Below, piece after piece: positions 41,619 through 51,302 of a stretch of DNA of 64,000 nucleotides. Source of the DNA: Erythrobacter sp. Its GTDB lineage: Bacteria; Pseudomonadota; Alphaproteobacteria; Sphingomonadales; Sphingomonadaceae. The notes under the pieces were generated by a model. It ran no database searches. It had not been told where the DNA came from and was given only the letters and a program-made list of their open reading frames with translations. The stretch is taken from positions 62,001-126,000 of the forward strand of contig NZ_JAMWYX010000011.1 in the NCBI RefSeq assembly GCF_024305245.1. Direction: 5' to 3'. The position numbers and the translations under genes were made by a program. Positions within the stretch are counted from its first letter, which is position 1, and each line of letters starts with the position of its first letter.

Positions 41619-42968
41619 ATGAACGCCAACCTTCGCTTCAACTGGGCGCGGCTGACCGCGAATTACTGGTTCTATCCGGCGCTGTTCTCGATCCTCGGGG
41701 CTGTGCTGGCGATGGCGATGATCGCGGTCGACAGCAGCGGCGTGGCGGGCGCGCTGGGCAAGGCCGAATGGTTCCTGCCTGCCCGGCCGCAGGGTGCGCT
41801 CACCATGCTGTCGATCATGGCCGGCAGCATGATCGCGGTCGCCGCCACGGTGTTTTCGATCACCATTGCCGCGGTCGCCTACGCCAGCGGCAATTACGGC
41901 CCGCGCCTGCTCACCAATTTCATGGAAGATCGCGGCAACCAGCTCAGCCTCGCGACGCTGATCGGCAGTTTCGTCTATGCCGTGGTGGTGCTGCGTGCAG
42001 TGCGCGGCGAGGACGAGACCGCCGCCTTCGTCGGAGCGGTCGTCGATAGTGCGGGCAGCGGCTCGGATGCGTTGCCGGGCTTTGTCCCGCAGGTCTCGCT
42101 CGCCGTCGCCTATGGCCTCACCGCGCTGTGCGTGGCGGTGCTGGTGTTCTTCCTGCATCACATCCCATCGTCGATCCGCATCAATATCGTGCTCGAAGGG
42201 ATCGGGCGGCGGTTGCTGCGGCTCATCCGCGAAACCTATCCGCAGGAAGGCGAATTCCGCGAACCGCACGAACCGCGCGGCGGTCAGCCGGCCCACGCCT
42301 GGTCGGCGGGCTATGTGCAGCTCATCGATTTCGAAACGCTCATCAAGGCCGCGCGCAAGGCAGATTGCGTGTTTTCGCTGCGGGTGCGGACTGGCGATTT
42401 CGTCCATCGCGGGCTGGCGCTGATGGATATCTCCGGCCACGAGCCAGAGGCGCTCGATGAACTGTTGCACGACGCCTTCACCATCGGCCCGGTGCGAACG
42501 CCCGAACAGGACCCGCAATTCCTGATCGATGAACGGGTCGAGATCGCTTTGCGGGCACTATCGCCGGGCATCAATGATCCCTTCACTGCGATCAACGCGC
42601 TGCACTGGCTGAGCGCGGCGACTGCCGAGATTGCGCGGCGCAACCTGCGCAAACAGGTGCTGCGCGATGAAGACGATGGCGCCGATGGCGACCAGCCGGT
42701 GATCCCGCTCGCGGACACCTTTGCCCATTACGTCAATCGCGGCTTTGGCGGGATACGTGGCGCCGCCGCTACCAGCCCGATTGCCGCGCAGGTCATGCTG
42801 GAGTCACTGGAAAACGCCGCCGCGCCGATCACCGACATGACCCGGCGCGGGATCCTGCGCGAACATGGCCACCTGCTGGGCGAACAGGCGCGGCTGGCGC
42901 TGCAAGGCCCGGATCTGGCGCTGGTGGAAGACCGGCTGGCGGCGTTCGAGCGCTTCTTCGCGCCCTAA
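41619..42968 (+). CDS. DUF2254 membrane protein
   Basis: 449 residues. Four N-terminal membrane helices (WFYPALFSILGAVLAMAMIA; ALTMLSIMAGSMIAVAATVF; LATLIGSFVYAVVVLRAV; VSLAVAYGLTALCVAVLVFF) and a soluble domain with GYVQLIDFETLIKAARKAD and the conserved RTPEQDPQFLIDERVEIALR and ALSPGINDPFTAINAL typical of DUF2254. Function unknown; the soluble part could be a regulatory ligand domain. Its last 4 bp overlap the convergent EamA gene. Confidence 0.85.
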   Translation: MNANLRFNWARLTANYWFYPALFSILGAVLAMAMIAVDSSGVAGALGKAEWFLPARPQGALTMLSIMAGSMIAVAATVFSITIAAVAYASGNYGPRLLTNFMEDRGNQLSLATLIGSFVYAVVVLRAVRGEDETAAFVGAVVDSAGSGSDALPGFVPQVSLAVAYGLTALCVAVLVFFLHHIPSSIRINIVLEGIGRRLLRLIRETYPQEGEFREPHEPRGGQPAHAWSAGYVQLIDFETLIKAARKADCVFSLRVRTGDFVHRGLALMDISGHEPEALDELLHDAFTIGPVRTPEQDPQFLIDERVEIALRALSPGINDPFTAINALHWLSAATAEIARRNLRKQVLRDEDDGADGDQPVIPLADTFAHYVNRGFGGIRGAAATSPIAAQVMLESLENAAAPITDMTRRGILREHGHLLGEQARLALQGPDLALVEDRLAAFERFFAP

Positions 42969-43879
42969 CGCGCCCGCGCCCGGCTGACCGCCAGCGCAGC
43001 CGCCACCAGCACCATGCCGAGGATGTCGAGCGCGCTCAACACCTCGCCGAACGCCAGCCAGCCATAGAGCGAGGCGACCGCCGGCTGAGTCAGCAGCGCC
43101 AGCCCGATCACCAGCGGCGGGAAGTATTTGAGCGAATAGACCATCAGCCCCTGCCCGATCAGCTGACTGCCGATGAACAGACCCACTATCGGCCCCCAGT
43201 CGCCCGGCCATACCGGCTCCCCCAGCGCGAGCGCGATGGCGAGCAGCACCGGGCAGCCGAACAGGCTCACCCACGCCAGCAGGCTCCATGATCCGAATGC
43301 GCCGCGCGCGCCCTGCAGGGTCAGCAGATAGACCGCATAGAGCAGTCCGGCGGCGAGGCAGAACAGATCGCCGATCAGCGTCGCGGTGGAAATTTCCAGG
43401 CTGCGCCCCATCAGGATCGCCGCGCCCGTCAGTGCAAAGATGATCGCCAGCCATTCAAGCCGCTTGGGCAGCACCCGGTGCGCGATGAACACCCAGAACA
43501 ACAGCACGATCGACCCGGCATTGCCGAACAATACCGCATTGCCGAGCCGGGTCATGCCGATGCCGATATGCCAGCTGGCGAGATCGAGCGCGAAGGTCAC
43601 CGCGCCCAGCGCCACCAGCGCCAGCGTCTTGCCGCTCATTCCGGTTAGCCGCTGGCCGTTCGCCCGCGCCAATAACACCAAAAACGGCAGCGCCAGCAGC
43701 AGCCGCCAGAACCCGGCGGAAACCGGGCCGGTATCGGCCATCCGCACGAACCACGGCCCCAGCGCCAGCGCGACATTGCCGCCGAGCAAGCCCGCCAGCA
43801 GCAACCATGCCGCCGGGCGCCCAGATGGCTCCGGGGGCTTACGGACAAGTTCTGCTTGGGGCCCGCCCGCATTTTCCAT
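42965..43879 (-). CDS. EamA-family (DMT) transporter
   Basis: 304 residues with ten predicted helices in two EamA repeats (LLLAGLLGGNVALALGPWFV start; second repeat from LIGDLFCLAAGLLYAVYLLT). LLGGNVALALGPWFVRMADT and the SAGFWRLLLALPFL motif fit drug/metabolite exporters of the RhaT/EamA group. The substrate cannot be told. Divergent from the OYE gene at 43950. Confidence 0.88.
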   Translation of the reverse strand: MENAGGPQAELVRKPPEPSGRPAAWLLLAGLLGGNVALALGPWFVRMADTGPVSAGFWRLLLALPFLVLLARANGQRLTGMSGKTLALVALGAVTFALDLASWHIGIGMTRLGNAVLFGNAGSIVLLFWVFIAHRVLPKRLEWLAIIFALTGAAILMGRSLEISTATLIGDLFCLAAGLLYAVYLLTLQGARGAFGSWSLLAWVSLFGCPVLLAIALALGEPVWPGDWGPIVGLFIGSQLIGQGLMVYSLKYFPPLVIGLALLTQPAVASLYGWLAFGEVLSALDILGMVLVAAALAVSRARAR

Positions 43880-43949
43880 CCTTGCGCCTTAGCCTTGGCG
43901 GGGCCAAGTGGATAGCCAATCGAAACTGGTTCGAAAGGATTACCCACAC

Positions 43950-45062
43950 ATGCACGATGTCTTGTTTCAACCGCTCAAAATGGGCGCGCTTCACGCAAAG
44001 AACCGCATTCACATGGCGCCGCTCACCCGCGGACGCGCTGCCGATCCGATGTTCACCCCCAACGAACTGATGGCGACTTATTACCGCCAGCGTGCGGGCG
44101 CAGGCATGATCCTGACCGAAGCGACCGGCATCAGCCGCGAAGGGTTGGGCTGGCCGTCGGCTCCCGGCATCTGGTCGGACGAGCAGACCGAAGCGTGGAA
44201 GGCCACCACCGCGGCCGTGCATGAAGAAGGCGGGCTGATCGTGATGCAGCTGTGGCACATGGGGCGGATCGTCCATCCGGTGTTCCTCGACGGCAACCCG
44301 CCGGTCTCCGCCAGCGCCACCACCGCGCCGGGCGAAGCGCACACCCCCACCGGCAAGCAACCCTATGCCGAAGCGCGGGCGATGACCCACGATGACATCC
44401 AGCGCACGATTGGCGACTACCGCCGGGCAGCCGAAAACGCCAAAAAGGCAGGCTTTGACGGGGTGCAGCTGCACGGCGCGAACGGCTATCTGATCGACCA
44501 GTTCCTGCGCGACAAGACCAACCTGCGCACCGACGAATATGGCGGCAGCCCCGAAAACCGCACCCGCTTCATGCGCGAAGTGCTCGAAGCATTGATCGAC
44601 GTGTGGGGCGCGGACCGCGTCGGCATCCGCCTGTCGCCCAATGGCGATTCGCAAGGCACCGATGACAGCGATCCGGCAGCAACCTTCGGCGCGGCGGCCA
44701 AGGTGTGCGAGGAACTCGGCCTCGCCTTCGTCGAACTGCGCGAACCTGGCCCCGAGGGCACCTTCGGCCGGACCGATGTGCCCAAGCAGAGCCCGCTGAT
44801 CCGCCAGATCTACACCGGCCCGCTGATCCTCAATTCGGATTATACAGCCGAAGAAGCCGTGGCCGATGTGACCAGCGGCAAGTGCGATGCGGTCAGCTTT
44901 GGCCGGCCGTATATCTCCAACCCCGACCTCGAAACGCGGATCGCGGCGGGCGCGCACTGGAACCCGAACAAGGACGTGCCCAAGAGCTGGTACTTCCCGA
45001 TTCCCGAAGGCTACATCGATTACCCGACGCTGGCAGAAGAACAGGCCGTCGCCGCCGAATAA
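43950..45062 (+). CDS. Old Yellow Enzyme family alkene reductase (NemA-like)
   Basis: 370 residues from ATG 43950 (MHDVLFQPLKMGALHAKN), with AAAGGA before it. FMN-binding TIM barrel: MAPLTRGRA, TEATGISREG, the substrate-binding HGANGYLIDQFL pair (His/Asn) and YGGSPENRTRF; QLWHMGRIVHP and GRPYISNPDL close the fold. These enzymes reduce activated C=C bonds (enones, nitroesters, N-ethylmaleimide) with NAD(P)H. The stop abuts the stop of the convergent lipoprotein gene. Confidence 0.93.
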   Translation: MHDVLFQPLKMGALHAKNRIHMAPLTRGRAADPMFTPNELMATYYRQRAGAGMILTEATGISREGLGWPSAPGIWSDEQTEAWKATTAAVHEEGGLIVMQLWHMGRIVHPVFLDGNPPVSASATTAPGEAHTPTGKQPYAEARAMTHDDIQRTIGDYRRAAENAKKAGFDGVQLHGANGYLIDQFLRDKTNLRTDEYGGSPENRTRFMREVLEALIDVWGADRVGIRLSPNGDSQGTDDSDPAATFGAAAKVCEELGLAFVELREPGPEGTFGRTDVPKQSPLIRQIYTGPLILNSDYTAEEAVADVTSGKCDAVSFGRPYISNPDLETRIAAGAHWNPNKDVPKSWYFPIPEGYIDYPTLAEEQAVAAE

Positions 45063-45374
45063 CTACTCGGCGATTGCAGGCGCATCGGGGGTCGGGGCGG
45101 CGGGCGGCGCTGCTTCGGCCCCTTCGCTTGTGCCCGCGTCTTCACCATCCGCCGCGTCTGCCGCCGTATCGTCGGACGCACCCGGCGCGGCGCTTTGGCG
45201 CGGCATCAGCGGGGATTCCGAACCCAGTTGTTCGAGCGGGATCATGTCGTCGCTGATCGATCCGCCCAGCACTTCGCCCGCCGCCTCGCCGCCCTGTTCG
45301 GTGGCAGGCGCAGCGGCATCTTCGGTGCAGGCGGCGGCCAGCAGGGCCAGGCACAGGATTGTAGAGCGTTTCAT
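45063..45374 (-). CDS. Small lipoprotein coupled to lipB
   Basis: 103 residues from ATG 45374 ([16 protein letters not shown]), lipobox LAAAC with the acylated Cys at 16. The mature part is very acidic and Ala/Glu/Pro-rich, likely disordered. The start overlaps the lipB stop as ATGA, so translation is coupled, although no functional link is known. No family name. Confidence 0.7.
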   Translation of the reverse strand: MKRSTILCLALLAAACTEDAAAPATEQGGEAAGEVLGGSISDDMIPLEQLGSESPLMPRQSAAPGASDDTAADAADGEDAGTSEGAEAAPPAAPTPDAPAIAE

Positions 45375-46060
45375 CGGCACGCTCTTTTCGCTGCGGCGTC
45401 CAGCGCGTCAAGGAAATCATTGCTGGTGGCGATCAGGGCTTCGTCCCATTGCTCGGCCGAAACGCTCAGCCCCAGCCGCGCCATGCTGGTGACGCCGTAT
45501 TCGGCGATGCCGCAAGGCACGATGCCGCCGAAATGCGCCAGATCGGGATCGAGATTGACCGAAAAGCCGTGCATCGTCACCCATCGCCGCACGCGCACAC
45601 CGATTGCGCCGATCTTGGCCTCGGCGCCGTCGATATCGCGCGTCCAGATGCCCACCCGGCCCTCTGCCCTCCAGCTTTCGACCCCGAAGCGCGCGAGCGT
45701 GGCGATCACCCAGCCTTCAATCGCGTGGACGAAGCAGCGCACGTCCTTGCCGCGCCGGTTCAGATCGAGCACCAGATAGCCGACCCGCTGGCCCGGCCCG
45801 TGGTAGGTGTAGCGTCCGCCGCGTCCGGCTGCGACCACATCGAAGCGCGGATCGACCAGTTCGGCCGGATCGGCGCTGGTGCCGGCGGTGTAGACCGGCG
45901 GGTGTTCGAGCAGCCAGATCAGCTCGCTCTCCGCCCCCTCCGCCACCGCCTGATTGCGGGCCTCCATCGCGGCGAGCGCTTGCGCATACGGCACCGGCGC
46001 GCTGTCGCGGCGCCATTCGATGGCGGCGAGCGGTTCGGTGTGGGGAGCAGTGCTTGCCAT
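45371..46060 (-). CDS. lipB: Octanoyltransferase LipB
   Basis: 229 residues. Conserved blocks [33 protein letters not shown] (lipoyl-transferase signature), [20 protein letters not shown] with the catalytic Lys in AKIGAIG, and GGIVPCGI with the nucleophilic Cys. It moves octanoyl from acyl carrier protein to lipoyl domains, the first step of lipoate synthesis completed by LipA. lipA is not in the window. Start [12 protein letters not shown]. Confidence 0.95.
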   Translation of the reverse strand: MASTAPHTEPLAAIEWRRDSAPVPYAQALAAMEARNQAVAEGAESELIWLLEHPPVYTAGTSADPAELVDPRFDVVAAGRGGRYTYHGPGQRVGYLVLDLNRRGKDVRCFVHAIEGWVIATLARFGVESWRAEGRVGIWTRDIDGAEAKIGAIGVRVRRWVTMHGFSVNLDPDLAHFGGIVPCGIAEYGVTSMARLGLSVSAEQWDEALIATSNDFLDALDAAAKRACR

Positions 46061-46144
46061 GCCGCTTCGGTGGGGGCATTGAGCGCGCTTATCAAGAGGC
46101 GATTGCGCATCGCCGCCGCAGCTTCAGGGATCGAAAGCAGGACC

Positions 46145-46996
46145 ATGGCAAAACGCAAGCTGGATATGGGCAAGGCATGGACGCAGACGACCGGCCTGAT
46201 CGGGGCCAACCGCGACACCATTTCGGCACTGGCCGGGCTGTTCTTCTTCCTGCCATCCTTTGCTGCGGGGCTGCTTGCGCCCGAGATGATCAACCCGCCG
46301 CCGCCCGAAACCCCGGCGGGCGGTGATCCGCAGGCCGCGATGCAGGCGATGATGGACCAGATGACCGCGGTCTACGCCGACAACTGGCCGCTGTTCCTGA
46401 TCATCACCATTGCCGGTTTCGTCGGATCGATGAGCCTGCTCGCGCTGCTCAGCGACCGTGGCAATCCGACGGTGGGCGAGGCGTTGAACAAGGGGTTGAG
46501 AAGCATCCCTTCCTATATCGCCGCGCAATTGCTCAGCGCGCTTGCGGCGGGCCTTGCAATCGGCCTTCCCTTCGGTCTGATCGCAGCCTTCACTCCGCCT
46601 GCCATTACCGTGCTGGCGACCTTGGTGCTGATTATCCTGATGGTCTATCTGATCATCAAGTTTTCGCTGATCGCGCCGGTGGTGGCGATCGACGAGGTGC
46701 GCAATCCCTTCAGCGCCATCGCCCGTTCGTGGCGGCTGACCAAGGGCAACAGCCTGCGCATCCTGCTGTTCCTGTTGCTGCTGCTGATTACCATCGCGAT
46801 CATCGGCGGGCTGGTGGCGGCCGTGCTGACGCTGGTGCTGTCCGCTTTCGGCGGCGCGGTGGCGAGCATCGGCTCCGGGCTGGTGAACGCGCTGGTCAAT
46901 ACCGTGGTGAGCGTCATCTTCCTCGTCGTCATCGCCGCGATCCACCGCCAACTGGCAGGCGCTTCGCCCGAGCGGCTGGCCGAAACCTTCGAATAG
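46145..46996 (+). CDS. Membrane protein with glycerophosphodiesterase-type membrane domain
   Basis: 283 residues from ATG 46145 (MAKRKLDMGKAWTQTT); the frame upstream to 45449 is an antisense shadow of lipB. Hydrophobic helices at about 32-50, 90-112, 140-165, 168-195 and 215-265, with the pattern VVAIDEVRNPFSAIARSWRL between helices, typical of the GPDPase membrane domain/DUF7847-like family. No phosphodiesterase catalytic domain is attached. Function unknown; possibly membrane organisation. Followed 21 bp later by an MFS transporter. Confidence 0.7.
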   Translation: MAKRKLDMGKAWTQTTGLIGANRDTISALAGLFFFLPSFAAGLLAPEMINPPPPETPAGGDPQAAMQAMMDQMTAVYADNWPLFLIITIAGFVGSMSLLALLSDRGNPTVGEALNKGLRSIPSYIAAQLLSALAAGLAIGLPFGLIAAFTPPAITVLATLVLIILMVYLIIKFSLIAPVVAIDEVRNPFSAIARSWRLTKGNSLRILLFLLLLLITIAIIGGLVAAVLTLVLSAFGGAVASIGSGLVNALVNTVVSVIFLVVIAAIHRQLAGASPERLAETFE

Positions 46997-47017
46997 CGCG
47001 CCTGCGCAAGCGTTGAG

Positions 47018-48400
47018 ATGGCCGACACCGATCCCGATCTGAGTAGAGCGCCGGCAGCAGCCCCGGCCGGGCGGGCGATCCCGCCATCGCGCATGGCGCT
47101 GCTGTTCACGGTCATGCTGGTGACAGCGGCGGGCAACACCGCGATGCAATCGGTGATGCCTTCGATCGGCACCGCTTTGGGCGTTGCCGACGTGTGGATC
47201 AGCCTGGCCTATAGCTGGTCGGCGCTGCTGTGGGTCGTTTGCGCCCCGTTCTGGGCAAGACGCTCGGACAAGCGTGGGCGCAAGGCGATGATGGCGCTGG
47301 GGCTGGTCGGCTTCATCCTTTCGATGCTGCTATGCGGGCTGGCGCTGTATGCCGGATTGTCGGGCTGGCTTTCGGCCTTCTGGGCGCTGATCGCCTTTGC
47401 GGCGGCACGCAGTCTTTACGGCGGGTTCGGCAGCGCCGCGCCGCCCGCGGTGCAGGCCTATGTCGCATCACGCACCCCGCGTGCGACACGCACGCAGGCG
47501 CTTTCGCTGATCGCATCGAGCTTCGGACTGGGCACCGTGATCGGCCCCGCGCTGGCGCCGTTGATGGTGCTACCGTTTCTGGGGTTCGGCCTCACCGGAC
47601 CGTTCATCTGCTTTGCCCTGATTGGCGTCGTGGCACTGGTGCTGCTGCGTCTGCGCCTGCCGAACGACGAGCCGCAATTCGCCGCGCGAGGTCAGGCAAC
47701 GGCCTATGCGAGCGGATCGGGCGCGCCGAGCGATCCGCAGACCACCCTCGATCCGGAAGAAGGCGGAGAACCGAAGGAAGGCGCGGAACCGCCGCGCCTG
47801 GGCTGGTTCGATCCGCGACTGCGTCCTTGGGTGTTCGCCGGGTTCTTCGGCGGTCATGCACAGGCAATGGTGCTGGGGATTTCAGGCTTCCTCGTGCTCG
47901 ACCGGCTGGGGCTGCGCGACACCCCGGCAGAAGGCGCCGGGCCGGTCGGGCTGGTGCTGATGAGCGGCGCGATCGCGACCCTGCTGGCACAATGGGGGCT
48001 GATCCCGCGCTTCGACCTCGGCCCGCGCGCTGCGACCTTGTGGGGGATTGCGACGGCGGCGCTCGGCACCGCAGTGCTGGCCGTGGCGGGCGATCTGCAC
48101 CTGATCGCGCTAGGTTATGCCATCGCGTCGCTGGGCTTCGGCCTGTTCCGTCCCGGCACCACGGCGGGAACTTCGCTGGCGGTGACGCGCGCCGAGCAGG
48201 GGCAGGCGTCGGGCATTGTCGCCAGCCTTGCCGGGGCGAGTTACATCTACGCCCCGGCGCTGGGCGTGTGGCTGTACGGCCGTTCGGACTGGCTCGGCTT
48301 TGGCCTCATAATCGCGCTGTGTGCCGCAGTGCTGGCGCATGGCTGGTTCGCGCTGCAACCCGATGCGGCCCTGACTGCGGAGCGCGAAACCTTCGAGTAG
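47018..48400 (+). CDS. MFS transporter
   Basis: 460 residues with about 12 helices. MFS signature between helices 2 and 3 (FWARRSDKRGRKAMMALGL), and a long acidic loop between helices 6 and 7 (about 220-260, DPEEGGEPKEGAEPPRLGWF). Helix 5 region LIASSFGLGTVIGPALAPL contains the exporter-type G-x-x-x-GP motif. Probably a proton-driven exporter of unknown substrate. In line with the preceding membrane protein gene and ends before a hairpin. Confidence 0.88.
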   Translation: MADTDPDLSRAPAAAPAGRAIPPSRMALLFTVMLVTAAGNTAMQSVMPSIGTALGVADVWISLAYSWSALLWVVCAPFWARRSDKRGRKAMMALGLVGFILSMLLCGLALYAGLSGWLSAFWALIAFAAARSLYGGFGSAAPPAVQAYVASRTPRATRTQALSLIASSFGLGTVIGPALAPLMVLPFLGFGLTGPFICFALIGVVALVLLRLRLPNDEPQFAARGQATAYASGSGAPSDPQTTLDPEEGGEPKEGAEPPRLGWFDPRLRPWVFAGFFGGHAQAMVLGISGFLVLDRLGLRDTPAEGAGPVGLVLMSGAIATLLAQWGLIPRFDLGPRAATLWGIATAALGTAVLAVAGDLHLIALGYAIASLGFGLFRPGTTAGTSLAVTRAEQGQASGIVASLAGASYIYAPALGVWLYGRSDWLGFGLIIALCAAVLAHGWFALQPDAALTAERETFE

Positions 48401-48402
48401 CC

Positions 48403-48419
48403 GGGCGGCAACACCGCCC
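48403..48419 (+). terminator. Hairpin after MFS gene
   Basis: GGGCGG (48403-48408) pairs with CCGCCC (48414-48419) over a 5-nt loop, just after the stop codon. Little T content follows, so strength is unclear. Confidence 0.45.
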
Positions 48420-48518
48420 ATTCGCCAGCGCTCCGTCGAGCACCGGCGGAGCAACGCCAAGCGGCACAAATGCCACAGTTTCATGATTATCAGCCTCGGC
48501 ATCCGACAGGACTTGCAG

Positions 48519-48539
48519 ATGCGAGTAAGTTGCAATAGC
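48519..48539 (+). promoter_or_regulatory. Fur-like site upstream of siderophore receptor
   Basis: TGCGAGTAAGTTGCAATAGC lies 31 nt before the receptor start at 48570 and resembles the alphaproteobacterial iron-regulator palindrome (TGCnAnnAnnTTGCAnT type). ATGATTATCA at 48483-48492 may be a second half site. It is inside the longest frame but not the chosen coding region. Confidence 0.45.
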
Positions 48540-48569
48540 GCGCCGCAACCTACTGACGAAAGGCACTCC

Positions 48570-50738
48570 ATGATTCTCCCGATCGCGCGCACCGCACTGC
48601 TGCTGGGCTGCGCCTCCATCGCTTTCCCCGCCTTCGCCGAAACCGCTGCCGAAGCGTCGGCCGCCGCAGACGCTGCTGAAGGGGCTACCGACGCAAGTGA
48701 TGCTGCCGGGCCACAGATCGTGGTCACCGGCGGCGTGCTCTATTCCAATCGGCTCAACGCGCTCAAGACGCCCACGCCGGTCATCGACGTGCCGCAGTCG
48801 CTCAGCATCGTCACCGCCGATCAGATCGTGCGTCAGGGCTTCGACAGCATCGGCGATATCGTCGCCTACACTCCCGGTGTCACCAATTCGCAGGGCGAAG
48901 GCCACCGCGATTCCGTGGTGTTTCGCGGGGTCCGCTCGACCGCCGATTTCTTCGTCGACGGGGTGCGCGACGATGTGGAATATTACCGCGGGCTCTACAA
49001 TCTCGAACAGGTCGAAATCCTGCGCGGGCCGAATGCCTTGCTGTTCGGGCGCGGCGGCACCGGAGGCATCCTCAACCGCGTGACCAAGAAGGGCGTCGTG
49101 GGCGAGACCTTCGTCGGGGTGCGCGCATCGGCCGGCAGCATCGGCGCCTACGACATCTGGGCCGACGTGAACCTCGCCACCGGCGACAACGCGGCGCTGC
49201 GGATCAATGCCGCTTACGAGCATCTGGACAACCACCGCGACCTGTTCGACGGCGAGCAGTTCAGCGTGAACCCCACCTTCCGCGCCGAACTGGGCAGCAC
49301 CACCACGGTCGACCTGTCCTACGAATACCTCAACCACGAACGCTTCATCGATCGCGGCATTCCCAGCGACGATAATGGCGATCCGGCGCGGTTCCTGCAA
49401 CGCATCACCTTCGGCGATCCGGCCAACAACTTCGCCACTTTCGAGGCGCACGTGCTGCGCGGGACGATCCAGCACAGCTTTGCCGAGAGCCTGAAGGGCA
49501 ATTTCACCGCGTCCTACGGTGATTACGACAAGGTCTATTCGAACGTCTTCCCGGTCGGATACAACCCCGCCGACAACGAGGTATCGATCGATGGCTACAT
49601 CGATTCGGGCAAGCGGCAGAACCTTGTCCTGTCGGGCAATCTGATCGGCGAACTCGACACCGGCGGGGTCGGGCACACGCTGATCCTCGGCGGCGAGTAT
49701 ATCGAAACCAGCAACGACAATACCCGCTTCAACGCGGTGTTCGATACCGCCGTCGCCGATGGGCGCCGTGCGGATGTCGAGATCTTCCCGGCGGTGCGTC
49801 CCTTCCCGCTGCGCGGCGGAGTCGGCACGCTGGCCGATGGGCGCACCACAAATTTCGGCTTCACCGCGCTCAACGACGATACCGAAGCCGACCTCACCGT
49901 TTTGTCGGCCTATATCCAGGACGAGATCAAGGTGGCCGAATGGCTGCGCGTGGTGCTCGGCGCGCGGTTCGACAGCTTCGAGATCACCGTACTCGACAAC
50001 CGCACTGGCACAGTGCGCACCCGCAAGGACGAAGAGATCACCCCGCGCCTAGGCCTGATCGTCAAGCCGCAGGAGAACCTGTCGCTTTACACCAGCTATT
50101 CCGAAACCTTCCTGCCGCGCTCGGGCGATCAGTTCGCCGATATCAACCCGCCTGCCGATGCGCTGGATCCAGATACGTTCTCCAACCTCGAAGCCGGGGT
50201 GAAGTGGGATATCCGCCCCGGCCTCGCGCTGACTGGCGCGGTGTTCCAGATCGAGCAGTCGTCGCCGCAGGTGTCGGACGCCAATCCCGATACGCTCGAC
50301 GTGGTCGATTCCAAGATCCGCGGGTTCGAAGCCCAGTTGCAGGGGCAGGTCACCGACAACTGGTTCCTGTCGGCAGGCTATTCCTATCTCGACGGCGAAC
50401 AGCAAGGCCGCACCGGGCCGACCGGTCGGCGGCTTCGCGAACTGCCCGAGCATATGTTCTCGATCTGGAACAATTTCCAGGCGACCGACCAACTGGGCTT
50501 CGGCCTTGGCCTGACTGCGCAGGACGACAGTTTTGCCGATAATGGCAACACCGCAACGCTGCCCGCCTATGCGCGGGTCGACATGGCGGTGTTTTACGAC
50601 GTCAGCGACAATCTGCGCGTGCAGGTCAATGTCGAGAACCTGCTTGACGAACTGTACTTCCCTACCGCCCATTCGGCCAACGAACTGACCGTAGCCCCGC
50701 CGCTCAACGCGCGGCTCACGATCAGCGGGCGGTTCTGA
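48570..50738 (+). CDS. TonB-dependent siderophore receptor
   Basis: 722 residues from ATG 48570 (MILPIARTALLLGC), GAAAGG before it; the longer frame from 48483 would include the Fur-like site. Signal peptide cleaved near AFA-ET. TonB box QIVVTGG, then PVIDVPQSLSIVTADQI, SIGDIVAYTPGVTNSQGEG, FFVDGVRDDVEYYRGLYNLE and VEILRGPNALLFGRGGTGG, diagnostic of the FhuA/Fiu-like siderophore family. Barrel ends LTISGRF with terminal Phe. It would import an iron-siderophore complex, probably of the catecholate or ferrichrome type; the ligand is not certain. Confidence 0.9.
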   Translation: MILPIARTALLLGCASIAFPAFAETAAEASAAADAAEGATDASDAAGPQIVVTGGVLYSNRLNALKTPTPVIDVPQSLSIVTADQIVRQGFDSIGDIVAYTPGVTNSQGEGHRDSVVFRGVRSTADFFVDGVRDDVEYYRGLYNLEQVEILRGPNALLFGRGGTGGILNRVTKKGVVGETFVGVRASAGSIGAYDIWADVNLATGDNAALRINAAYEHLDNHRDLFDGEQFSVNPTFRAELGSTTTVDLSYEYLNHERFIDRGIPSDDNGDPARFLQRITFGDPANNFATFEAHVLRGTIQHSFAESLKGNFTASYGDYDKVYSNVFPVGYNPADNEVSIDGYIDSGKRQNLVLSGNLIGELDTGGVGHTLILGGEYIETSNDNTRFNAVFDTAVADGRRADVEIFPAVRPFPLRGGVGTLADGRTTNFGFTALNDDTEADLTVLSAYIQDEIKVAEWLRVVLGARFDSFEITVLDNRTGTVRTRKDEEITPRLGLIVKPQENLSLYTSYSETFLPRSGDQFADINPPADALDPDTFSNLEAGVKWDIRPGLALTGAVFQIEQSSPQVSDANPDTLDVVDSKIRGFEAQLQGQVTDNWFLSAGYSYLDGEQQGRTGPTGRRLRELPEHMFSIWNNFQATDQLGFGLGLTAQDDSFADNGNTATLPAYARVDMAVFYDVSDNLRVQVNVENLLDELYFPTAHSANELTVAPPLNARLTISGRF

Positions 50739-50744
50739 CGAAGG

Positions 50745-51302
50745 CTAGCGGGCGTCGTCCATTTCGGATGGCGCCCGCAGCGCGGGGACAGCCTTGGCCG
50801 CGTCTTCGGCGCTGATGCCCGGCGCGGGCGCGGCGCTGATGCGCTCCTGTCGCTGCGCCACCCGGCCGGCCTGTTCGACCGCGCTTACCAGCCGGGGATA
50901 GACTCCGCAGCGGCACATGTTCGGGATTGCGCCTTCGATCTCCTCGCGGCTCGGCGAAGGGTTGCGCTGGATCAGCGCCGCCGCCGCGATGACGATGCCG
51001 GGGGTGCAGTACCCGCACTGGATCGCCTGCTGCGCCACCATCGCCTGCTGCACCGGATGCGACCGGTCGCGCGACAGCCCTTCGATGGTGGTGATGATCC
51101 GTCCCTCGGCCTCGGCCAAGGTGATCTTGCATGATCGCAGCGCGACCCCGTCGACCAGCACCATGCAGGCGCCGCCGCATTCGCCGCCGCCACACGCCTT
51201 GGTGCCGGTGAGGTTCATCGCCTCACGCAGCGCGTAAAGCAGCGGCATCCGGGGATCGAGATCGAACTCCACCGGCCGTTCGTTAACGGTCATGCGGGAC
51301 AT
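50745..51302 (-). CDS. 2Fe-2S subunit of a molybdenum hydroxylase, orphan
   Basis: 185 residues. N-terminal plant-ferredoxin-like domain with LLYALREAMNLTGTKACGGG and ECGGAC, then the helical second domain with CGYC and CRCG ligands (QCGYCTPGIVIAAAALIQRN; NMCRCGVYPRLV). This is the small subunit of the xanthine-dehydrogenase/isoquinoline-oxidoreductase family, passing electrons from the molybdopterin subunit. The large subunit is not next to it. The first cluster motif is CX4CX3C and not the usual CX4CX2C. Ends 6 bp from the siderophore receptor stop (convergent). Confidence 0.85.
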   Translation of the reverse strand: MSRMTVNERPVEFDLDPRMPLLYALREAMNLTGTKACGGGECGGACMVLVDGVALRSCKITLAEAEGRIITTIEGLSRDRSHPVQQAMVAQQAIQCGYCTPGIVIAAAALIQRNPSPSREEIEGAIPNMCRCGVYPRLVSAVEQAGRVAQRQERISAAPAPGISAEDAAKAVPALRAPSEMDDAR

